Source: Candidatus Hydrogenedentota bacterium (GTDB lineage Bacteria; Hydrogenedentota; Hydrogenedentia; Hydrogenedentales; CAITNO01). Taken from it: DNA of 9,963 nucleotides. A program made the position numbers and the translations under genes. The stretch is taken from contig CAIJOU010000227.1 of NCBI GenBank assembly GCA_903822375.1, positions 1 to 9,963 on the forward strand, in the 5' to 3' direction. Positions within the stretch are counted from its first letter, which is position 1, and each line of letters opens with the position of its first letter. The notes below the pieces were generated by a model. The model was not told the DNA's origin. It ran no database searches and saw nothing but the letters and a program-made list of their open reading frames with translations. Shown here one piece after another: positions 1-6,564 of the stretch.

Positions 1-2681
1 ACCACGCCGAACAGCGCCAACGCCGACCCCGCAACTATGGCAAGGGGATGGAATATTGTGCCAAACTCGAGTATGAGGACGGCAAACACCAGCAACGCCG
101 CCATGAGCAAAACTATCGTCAGGTTCTTGAAGGACTCCTGTTGCTGCTGATAGAGCCCGCCGTACTCGACCGGCACGTCCGGCGGGACTTCAACCGTCTT
201 GGACACCTTTTCCCGAATGGCGTTTATCGCCGAGCCCAAGTCCGTGCCTGAAAGACGGCCCGACACCGCAATGAGCTGCCGCTGATCTTCCCGGTGCATT
301 TCCAGCAGGCCCGGCTGATGCTCCACATGCGTGACGTCGCCGAGAACCTCTCCGGCGCCTGTATCCGAGCGCACCGGCAGCAGGCTCATTTGCGCCTCAC
401 TCTGGCTGTCGGACATCATCACGCGGATGTTGCGGATCCGGTCACCTTCGACGATGTGGGAGGCCACCGTGCCCAACAGCGCCGTTTCCAGGTTTGCGCC
501 CAGGTCGGCGGCATTTAGTCCCGCACGGGCCGCCGCCTCCAGATTGACCCGGAAGATCGTCGACGGCCCGGCCACGATGAGTCCGTTGTTCACATCCACC
601 ACGCCGGGCACCGTTTCGATCGCCTCGGCTATCTTCGTTGCCAGGCGGTTCAGGACTTCCGTGTCGCGCGAGAATATCTTGATCTCGATCGGTTCGGGCG
701 ACCACGTCAGGTCGCCAATCAAATCGCTCAGGATGCCGGGAAACTCCGTGTTCAAGGCCGGTTCGGCCGCCTGAATCTCCGACCGCAACCCGTCTATGAC
801 TGCTGCAGTGGTACGTTTGCGGTCCGGACGCAACTTCACCAGGAAATCGCCCGTGTTCGGCTCGGCAATGGCCAGCGCCAAACGTGCACCCGTCCGCCGG
901 GAGTAGCTTTCCACCTCGGGTGTCTTCTGCAGTATCCCCTCCACGTGGCGCAGCATCCTGTCCGTCTCCGTCAAGCTTGTGCCGGGCCGGCTGAAGTAAT
1001 CCAGCACGAACGCGCCCTCGTCCTGCGAGGGAAGAAAATCCGAATCCAACTGCAAGTAGAGCACCACCGCACCGGCAACCACCATGCACGCCATCGCCAT
1101 TACAAGCGCCGCATGCCGGAGTGCCCTGCGCACAATCCATTCATACCCCTGCACCAACCGGCCCATGCGGGCTCCGCGCCGCACAAGGACATCCATCGTG
1201 TGCTGCCGTATGACAGTCTCGCCGATTGTCGGAATGAGGGTCACCGCCAACACCAGCGATATGAGCAACGAACAGACCATCGTCAGCGCCAGCGCACGGA
1301 AGAACACCCCCGGCACACCGTCAAGATAGGCCAGCGGCACAAACACCACCACCGGCGTCACCGTGCTGCCCACCAGCGCGCGGCCCACCTCACCCATGGC
1401 CAATCCCACCGCCTCCGACGGGGTGTGGCCCTGGCTGACCTTGGTGTGGATGGCCTCCACCACGACAATGGCGTCGTCAATGATCAGACCGATTGCGGCC
1501 GCGATGCCCCCCAGTGTCATCAGATTGAAGCTCATGCCCAGCACGTGCATGCCCAGCAGTGTGATGAGCAGCGTTGCCGGAATGGACACCACCGCCGCCA
1601 GCGTCGTACGGACACTCCGCAGGAACAGGTACATCACCGCCACCGAGAGCATGATGCCGAATATGATGCTCTCCCATACGCTGCGCACCCCCTCGCGCAC
1701 GAAGACCGACTGGTCGTAGAAAAAAGCCATGCGTGCGTCCGGCGGCAAATGCCGGCGAAGGGCCGCCATCTCCGTCTTGAGCGCCTGCGCAATGGCCATG
1801 GTGTTGCCGTCAGGCTGGCTGCGCACATTCAACAACACCGCATCGACACCGTCCGCCGTCACGATGTTATACTTCGGCGCGGCACCCTCCACCACGGACG
1901 CGACGTCGCGGATGCACACGGGGCTGTTGTCCGGAAAAGCCAGGGGAATGTCCCCAATTTCCTTCAAGCCGTGCACCCGCCCGTCCACCAGGGTCAGGTA
2001 AAGCTGACTGTTTTCCTCGTGCATCCCCGAGGGAACAAAGAGATTTGTTTTGTTGAGCGCCTCACACACCTGCATCGCCGTCAGGTGCCGCGCATCCAGC
2101 TTTGCCGGGTCAACGACTACATGATATTCCGGTTCCCGGCCGCCCACCAAGTCCACCCGGGCCACGCCCGCGATGCGCAGAAACTGCGGTTTGACCTCGT
2201 ACTCCGCCATTTCCCACAGTTCGGTAATGTTTCGCGTCTTGCTGGTCAGGCTCACGCCAATGATGGGGAAAGAGGAGAAGGTCAGGCGGTGCACCTGGTA
2301 CTCCGCCGTCGGCGGCAGTTCGTTGCGAATCTGCGCAAGGTGGCTGCGCACGTACAATTCCGCCTGCACCATGTCCGTGCCCCAGCGGAAGAACACATTC
2401 ACCTCTGCGGCCCCGCGCCCCGTGGCCGAACGTATGCTCGTCGACCCCGGCGTGTCCTTCATGGCCTCCTCGATGGGGCGGGTGATTGTCGCCATCATCT
2501 CGTCAGCGGGCATCACCCCGTTGTCGACCAGTATCACCACGCGCGGAAAGTCGGTCTGGGGAAACACCGACGAAGGCATGCGGTACGCCGCATAGATTCC
2601 GCCGATGCAAAGGGCAACCACGACAAACAGAATAAACCGGTTGTGGCGCACGACAAGGGCCGGCTCCATACGGGGAATCAT
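1..2681 (-). CDS. RND-family efflux permease, inner membrane (C-terminus beyond window)
   Basis: Proton-driven RND transporter of the inner membrane, expected to form a trimer that pumps substrate through a periplasmic adaptor and an outer-membrane channel. The reading frame is open for 893 codons and is cut by the left edge. RND permeases are usually about 1,020-1,060 residues, so roughly 130-170 are missing. Visible parts are TM1 (about residues 16-33), a periplasmic porter domain opening with MPSSVFPQTDFPRVVI, TM2-TM6, a second porter domain, TM8 and the start of TM9. TM4 carries an adjacent Asp402-Asp403 pair in IGLIIDDAIVVVEAI, the proton-relay site in HAE-type pumps such as AcrB; metal exporters of the CusA/CzcA type normally have a single Asp there. 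The Lys and other TM10 relay residues lie off the window. The ATG overlaps the channel gene's TGA as ATGA, so translation is probably coupled. Family assignment is firm; the substrate is unknown. Confidence 0.95.
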   Translation of the reverse strand, partial: MIPRMEPALVVRHNRFILFVVVALCIGGIYAAYRMPSSVFPQTDFPRVVILVDNGVMPADEMMATITRPIEEAMKDTPGSTSIRSATGRGAAEVNVFFRWGTDMVQAELYVRSHLAQIRNELPPTAEYQVHRLTFSSFPIIGVSLTSKTRNITELWEMAEYEVKPQFLRIAGVARVDLVGGREPEYHVVVDPAKLDARHLTAMQVCEALNKTNLFVPSGMHEENSQLYLTLVDGRVHGLKEIGDIPLAFPDNSPVCIRDVASVVEGAAPKYNIVTADGVDAVLLNVRSQPDGNTMAIAQALKTEMAALRRHLPPDARMAFFYDQSVFVREGVRSVWESIIFGIMLSVAVMYLFLRSVRTTLAAVVSIPATLLITLLGMHVLGMSFNLMTLGGIAAAIGLIIDDAIVVVEAIHTKVSQGHTPSEAVGLAMGEVGRALVGSTVTPVVVFVPLAYLDGVPGVFFRALALTMVCSLLISLVLAVTLIPTIGETVIRQHTMDVLVRRGARMGRLVQGYEWIVRRALRHAALVMAMACMVVAGAVVLYLQLDSDFLPSQDEGAFVLDYFSRPGTSLTETDRMLRHVEGILQKTPEVESYSRRTGARLALAIAEPNTGDFLVKLRPDRKRTTAAVIDGLRSEIQAAEPALNTEFPGILSDLIGDLTWSPEPIEIKIFSRDTEVLNRLATKIAEAIETVPGVVDVNNGLIVAGPSTIFRVNLEAAARAGLNAADLGANLETALLGTVASHIVEGDRIRNIRVMMSDSQSEAQMSLLPVRSDTGAGEVLGDVTHVEHQPGLLEMHREDQRQLIAVSGRLSGTDLGSAINAIREKVSKTVEVPPDVPVEYGGLYQQQQESFKNLTIVLLMAALLVFAVLILEFGTIFHPLAIVAGSALALFGV

Positions 2682-4144
2682 GGTTTGCCCCCCGAACCGC
2701 CGTCGAGCCGGCCGCCCACGGCCCGCTCCAGTTCGACCATCGCCGCGGCATATTCACCCAGTGCCTGGTTGCGCGCGTCGCGCACGGCGATGAGCGTCTT
2801 GTGCGCGGCGATCACCACAAGGATGCTGTCCTCCCCGGCCTCATAGACCCGGCGGGCGGTGTCGTTGTTCTGCTGTGCCTGCGGCAGTGCCTCCTGCTCG
2901 GACAGGCGAAGCAGTTCGGCGGCCTTGCGCAGCGTGACCGCGGCCTTCTCCACCTCCTCGCGGATGACGCGGGACAGTTCCTCCTGGTCCTTCCGCTTTT
3001 GCAGCAGTTGCATCCTCGCCTTCTCGACCACCGCTCGGTTCTGATCCCACACGGGCAGCACAGCCTGCAGCGACGGACCCGTCAACAAGTTCGCCTGGTC
3101 GGGGGCCGGCGCTCCCTTGCTCTCGTTCCGTTCCATCTCCCCGCCGACCACAACACTGGGCATGCGGGCGTGGGACTCTTTGGCCAGTTCCCGCTCTGCG
3201 GCCCGAATCTCCATCACGCCCATCTGCGCGTCGAGGCGCTGCGCCATCGCCAAGTCTATCAGCGCGGCATTGTCCGCAATCTCCGCCACCGGTTGCTGTA
3301 GCGGGTCCACGGGTTGCCAGGCCACATCCGATGCGTCAATGCCCATCACCCTTGCCAGGGACGCGCGCGTCTTTTCCTGGTCCCGCTCCAGCGTCGCCAG
3401 GCGCATCCGGGCCGCCACGACATCCGACTTCACCAGATTCACATCCAACAGGGTCGTTTCGCCGGCATCGAAACGGTGTTGCGCCAGCGCCAGCGATTCG
3501 TCGAGCAGGGTCCTGTCTTCCTGCGCGATGCGCACACTTTCGGACAGGGTAACCAGTTGGAAATAGAGCGTCTTCACCTCGCCGGACAGCGCCACGGCCG
3601 CGTCCGCCACCTTCAGCACCGTCTTCTCCAACCGGGCCTGCGCGATCTTCTTGCGCACCGGTATCTGCCACAGGTCCGCAATCTCCTGGGCAAATCCCAC
3701 CGTAAGGTCGATGCGGCCTCCAATGTCCGGAATGCGGGGCAACAGCGAAAGCGACGGGTTGGTCAGCATGCCCGACTGCACCACCTCCGCACGTGACACG
3801 CCAATGTCCAAGAATAGCGACTGAAAAGCACGGTTGTTCAGCAGGGCCACCTGAACCGCCTCATCCAGATGCAGCCCGTCCTGCAGCAGTGCCCCCACTT
3901 TTTGTTCAACCAGCGGGTCGACGGCCGGGTCGTAGACCTCGACCGCGCCCGTGTGATTTGTCACCAAGTCCGCCGCGTGCCGGTAATCCCCCTCCGGCTT
4001 CACCGTGCCGCATCCGGCCAACGGCAGTGCCAGACAGCACACTGCGCGCACGCAAATCGTCAGCGAAACAGAGTTCCTCCGTTCCGACACGCTCGCCCGG
4101 CGTGTCGGCGCAGGCTCATCAAGTTTGTTCTTCTCTGGTTGCAT
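2678..4144 (-). CDS. TolC/CusC-like outer-membrane efflux factor, lipoprotein
   Basis: Outer-membrane channel of a tripartite efflux pump. From the ATG at 4144 it is 488 residues, normal for the OprM/CusC type. A signal peptide ends in a lipobox, CLALPLAGC, with Cys45 as the predicted lipidated residue. Two outer-membrane efflux protein (OEP) repeats follow, rich in long Ala/Glu/Leu helices as expected for the periplasmic coiled-coil barrel; phrases such as RFDAGETTLLDVNLVKSD and RVYEAGEDSILVVIAAHKT mark the equivalent points of the two repeats. Start choice is uncertain. The frame is open back to a TTG at 4243, but that lies upstream of the predicted transcription start. A GTG at 4090 would give a shorter, cleaner lipoprotein signal (about 26 residues before the Cys). 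No choice has a strong Shine-Dalgarno sequence. It precedes and overlaps the RND permease by 4 bases, so the two are one operon. No adaptor gene lies between them. Confidence 0.93.
   Translation of the reverse strand: MQPEKNKLDEPAPTRRASVSERRNSVSLTICVRAVCCLALPLAGCGTVKPEGDYRHAADLVTNHTGAVEVYDPAVDPLVEQKVGALLQDGLHLDEAVQVALLNNRAFQSLFLDIGVSRAEVVQSGMLTNPSLSLLPRIPDIGGRIDLTVGFAQEIADLWQIPVRKKIAQARLEKTVLKVADAAVALSGEVKTLYFQLVTLSESVRIAQEDRTLLDESLALAQHRFDAGETTLLDVNLVKSDVVAARMRLATLERDQEKTRASLARVMGIDASDVAWQPVDPLQQPVAEIADNAALIDLAMAQRLDAQMGVMEIRAAERELAKESHARMPSVVVGGEMERNESKGAPAPDQANLLTGPSLQAVLPVWDQNRAVVEKARMQLLQKRKDQEELSRVIREEVEKAAVTLRKAAELLRLSEQEALPQAQQNNDTARRVYEAGEDSILVVIAAHKTLIAVRDARNQALGEYAAAMVELERAVGGRLDGGSGGKP
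2682..2693 (-). promoter_or_regulatory. G-rich ribosome binding site for the RND permease
   Basis: On the minus strand a run of six G (2693-2688) lies 6 bases before the ATG at 2681, inside the last codons of the outer-membrane channel gene. With the ATGA stop/start overlap it supports that ATG over the in-frame ATG four codons later (2669). It also suggests that ribosomes finishing the channel gene reinitiate on the permease. Confidence 0.5.
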
Positions 4145-4233
4145 CACAACGAGCAAACAATTCTGGCGAGACGCCCATTTCTCACAAAGTCTTTGGCCAT
4201 CTGGACATGACTGGGCCAGCAATTTTGAAATCG

Positions 4234-4262
4234 AGTGTAGCAACTGCCCACCAACCGTTCAA
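4234..4262 (-). promoter_or_regulatory. Candidate sigma70-type promoter of the efflux operon
   Basis: Read on the minus strand: TTGAAC (4262-4257), a 17-base spacer, then TACACT (4239-4234). Each box matches consensus at 4 of 6 positions with ideal spacing. Transcription would start near 4227, giving a leader of about 80 bases before the ATG at 4144. It would exclude the TTG at 4243 as a start. Sequence match only; the sigma factors of this organism are unknown. Confidence 0.4.
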
Positions 4263-4301
4263 TTAATCGACACCTTCAGCACAAGAAAACGCTTTGCCTT
4301 T

Positions 4302-4331
4302 TTGCGTCAGGACAGAATCGGCGGATATAGT
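4302..4331 (+). promoter_or_regulatory. Candidate sigma70-type promoter of the glycosidase-like gene
   Basis: TTGCGT (4302-4307), an 18-base spacer, then TATAGT (4326-4331). The -10 box matches consensus at 5 of 6 positions, the -35 at only 3 of 6. Transcription would start near 4338, about 80 bases before the ATG at 4419. Its -35 box lies about 40 bases from that of the opposite promoter, so a regulator binding between them could affect both genes. Confidence 0.3.
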
Positions 4332-4364
4332 ACCGCCCCGGCATTTCGTGATTGTGAAGAAAGC

Positions 4365-4389
4365 GCGGCAGGCTCGGCCTTCCTGCCGC
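4365..4389 (+). other. Perfect 8-bp hairpin in the leader of the glycosidase-like gene
   Basis: GCGGCAGG (4365-4372) and CCTGCCGC (4382-4389) are perfect inverted repeats around a 9-base loop, ending 29 bases before the ATG at 4419. A shorter alternative pairing (AGGC/GCCT, 4370-4373 with 4377-4380) is nested inside. No T-run follows on the plus strand, so it is not an ordinary intrinsic terminator in that direction. It could be a leader-RNA structure or a protein-binding site. Confidence 0.45.
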
Positions 4390-4418
4390 AAAGCTCATTC
4401 GGCCAAGCGAGAATAATC

Positions 4419-6422
4419 ATGCCCGTTGCCCTGCTTCTCGGCTCCGTTCTTTGTGCTGTCATGTGCACGACCACCGCATACGGCGATACTCTGGAAGGGC
4501 CTTTGGCCGGAGCTGCGAACAGCAAGCCCCGGGAATGGGCCTCCAATGAAACCAATGGCAGTGTTCACTGCATGGGCAATGGCCGACTCTGCGTGTACGG
4601 GCAGGGTCCAAACATCCTCCAGTTGTTTGGGCCAAGCTATAGCACCACCACGATTGGCGGCATCACGCTGGAGGCGGAAACGGCGACCTGCGTTTCGCGG
4701 CGGGTGCCGGGTGCGGCGATCTGGGAGCACCGCGTCAGCGAGAACGGCGTTGTTGTTGCTGTCATAACGGACTTTGTGGAGAGTGAACTGCCCTGCTTTA
4801 TTCGCCAGGTGGAAGCCACCGCACCAATAACTTTCATGTTTCATCCGGAACCCGGACTGCGCGTGGCGCATCGGGAAGGCACCTTTGGAAAGGCCTCCGC
4901 AAAGGGTAGTCTCCTCGTCGAGACCCCGATTGGCAGACCCTGCGTTCCTTTTGGAAACTACCCCATTCCATTCGCGTTCTTCCATCAGTTTTCCTGGCGC
5001 GACAATGTGTCCGGAGAATATGACCCGGCAAAGCGGGAGGCGACCATTACCTTTGGCCCCGGCAAGGGAACGCTTTTCGTGTCGGGCGGTCCCGAACTCG
5101 ACGCCTGCCTGGCGCACATGGACGCCGTGTTAAGCACGGACTATGGAAGTCTCCTGACCCGAACGCGTTCCTGGTGGGCCAGTTTCACAGCGAAGGGCCG
5201 TGATTTTGGCCGGGAGTTGCCTGAGGATATTCCCCAGCGAGAGCGGCTTATCCAGGTGTTGGACGATACTGCCGTGCTGATCAGGGCCCAGCAGTCGGTC
5301 GAAGGCGGCGTGCTGGCCGGGTATCCCTACCACTTGGGCTATGTGCGCGACCAATACGGCACGTCCCGTGGCCTTGCCGCACTCGGTCATATTGAAATGT
5401 GCAGGGACATTCTCGATTTTTACTTCAGCATATTCAGTAAGTTTGGAGCGATTCACAACGCCCAGGCGTTCGGCATTCCCGGCCTGTTCCATGTTCATGA
5501 GAATGACGGGGTGGAAATCACCGGGTATATCACCCTGCAGGCCTTTGATTATCTTGCACGCACCGGGGACACGGCATTTGTGAGACGCATCTTTCCCCTG
5601 CTGGACTGGGCCTGGACAACGCAGCAGCGGTATCTGGTGAAGGGAATGCTGCCGTTCAACGGCGATGAAACCTATGTGGCCGGAGGCATCCTTCCCCGGT
5701 CGGCACTGAATGATGGTTCGGCCGAGGCAACGATGCTGTTTGTGGACAGTGGAACGATGCTGGCAGATTTTGCGGAAAAGCAGGGTCTATGGAGCAAGGA
5801 ACGGACCGACAGGGAGCGCAAAACCCTGGAACTGGTACAGGCCGCTTATCGTGGCAATTTCTGGCGGGGTGAGCGGTTAATCACCAACAATCCGGACCGA
5901 TGCGCGGACACCGCGAGCCTGCCCCCGACCCGGCACGGCGTCTGCGAAGCCTGCAACACGGTTCAATGGACGCTGCGCACGGATGCGGGACGCTATGTAT
6001 GTGTCGACTGCCTCGACAAAACACCCCTGCCCAAAATCGAGCCAAGGACCTACAAACTTCAGTCCGTGAGCCTGACGCCGCTGTATTTCCATTCTTCCCT
6101 CTTCATCCAGGAGGAGTTGAGGCCACAGGTGGCGTCAATCCTCCAAGCCTACAAAGAGAGCGGCAAACTGCCATCACGCCCGGATAGCGATGTGTCCGTG
6201 GGCTACGACTATGGCCTCCTGCTCCATGCACTGACCGAACTGGGCGACCCCATGGCCAGGGAACTTTACGAGAAAACACTGGCGCTCGCCGACGACACCG
6301 GCGCGTGGGCAGAGTATTACCGCGACCACAAGCCCTGCAACACCCGCTGCCGCCCTTGGGAAAGCGCCATCAACGTTGAGGCGCTGCTGCACTGGATTGA
6401 TCGGGAATACGCACGGAAATAA
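4419..6422 (+). CDS. Exported (alpha/alpha)6-barrel glycosidase-like protein with a zinc-ribbon-like insertion
   Basis: Predicted secreted or periplasmic carbohydrate-active protein of 667 residues; substrate unknown. Residues 1-22 form a hydrophobic signal peptide ending near TTTAYG, although its n-region lacks Lys/Arg, so the start is not certain; the frame is open upstream but those residues do not look like a protein. Residues about 23-245 look like a beta-rich N-terminal domain. After a TRSWWASF linker, residues about 265-667 resemble the six-hairpin toroid of GH15-type glucoamylases and relatives: GYVRDQYGTSRGLAALG (Arg310-Asp311), then GDETY (Asp416-Glu417), then RPWESA near the end (Glu648). 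Asp311, Glu417 and Glu648 are candidate substrate-binding or catalytic acids; I cannot assign roles without a structure. CX2C-X15-CX2C (Cys509, 512, 528, 531) interrupts the barrel. The gene is divergent from the efflux operon and appears monocistronic. Fold moderately sure, function open. Confidence 0.8.
   Translation: MPVALLLGSVLCAVMCTTTAYGDTLEGPLAGAANSKPREWASNETNGSVHCMGNGRLCVYGQGPNILQLFGPSYSTTTIGGITLEAETATCVSRRVPGAAIWEHRVSENGVVVAVITDFVESELPCFIRQVEATAPITFMFHPEPGLRVAHREGTFGKASAKGSLLVETPIGRPCVPFGNYPIPFAFFHQFSWRDNVSGEYDPAKREATITFGPGKGTLFVSGGPELDACLAHMDAVLSTDYGSLLTRTRSWWASFTAKGRDFGRELPEDIPQRERLIQVLDDTAVLIRAQQSVEGGVLAGYPYHLGYVRDQYGTSRGLAALGHIEMCRDILDFYFSIFSKFGAIHNAQAFGIPGLFHVHENDGVEITGYITLQAFDYLARTGDTAFVRRIFPLLDWAWTTQQRYLVKGMLPFNGDETYVAGGILPRSALNDGSAEATMLFVDSGTMLADFAEKQGLWSKERTDRERKTLELVQAAYRGNFWRGERLITNNPDRCADTASLPPTRHGVCEACNTVQWTLRTDAGRYVCVDCLDKTPLPKIEPRTYKLQSVSLTPLYFHSSLFIQEELRPQVASILQAYKESGKLPSRPDSDVSVGYDYGLLLHALTELGDPMARELYEKTLALADDTGAWAEYYRDHKPCNTRCRPWESAINVEALLHWIDREYARK
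5943..6011 (+). other. Four-cysteine zinc-ribbon-like insertion inside the glycosidase-like protein
   Basis: Encodes CEAC (residues 509-512) and CVDC (528-531) separated by 15 residues that include WTLRTDAGRYV. This CX2C-X15-CX2C spacing is typical of a small zinc ribbon or rubredoxin-like knuckle. It sits between barrel helices, after a segment rich in Asp, Pro and Thr. Metal binding is inferred from cysteine spacing alone. Confidence 0.6.
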
Positions 6423-6564
6423 CTTTCCCTTTCGAGCCAATTGTCCATTCTCAATTGTCCATTGTCCATTGCCGCGGAAAACTTGGCAACACCTCCCCGC
6501 AAAGGGTACGATCTCTCCGTCTTGGAGACGACACCCCCATTCCTCACGAATATGAGTACGCCCA
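6423..6564. other. Intergenic spacer between the glycosidase-like gene and the helicase
   Basis: This 142-base spacer holds the 7-bp tandem repeat described separately. It also holds two overlapping, mutually exclusive short inverted repeats: TCTCC/GGAGA (6514-6518 with 6524-6528) and CGTCT/AGACG (6518-6522 with 6526-6530). Neither is followed by a T-run, so I see no convincing terminator for the upstream gene. I also see no good promoter for the helicase. Read-through from upstream is possible. Confidence 0.5.
6440..6471. repeat. Heptanucleotide tandem repeat, unit ATTGTCC
   Basis: About 4.6 copies in exact 7-base phase: ATTGTCC (6440), ATTCTCA (6447), ATTGTCC (6454), ATTGTCC (6461), then a partial ATTG (6468-6471). 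The second copy differs at two positions. AT-rich compared with the flanking genes and entirely non-coding, 17 bases after the glycosidase stop codon. Confidence 0.8.

Noticed and set aside
945..2846. Long plus-strand open frame (633 codons) opposite the RND permease gene
   Set aside because: Its product is very rich in His, Arg, Gln and Ala with no recognisable domain, and it lies antisense to an unmistakable RND reading frame. It is a high-GC shadow.
4145..4243. N-terminal extension of the outer-membrane channel from a TTG at 4243
   Set aside because: It would place about 77 residues before the lipobox Cys, far too long for a lipoprotein signal, and it starts upstream of the predicted transcription start.
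4005..4418. Upstream extension of the glycosidase-like frame from a GTG at 4005
   Set aside because: The extra 138 residues overlap the divergent channel gene and would bury the signal peptide that begins at 4419.
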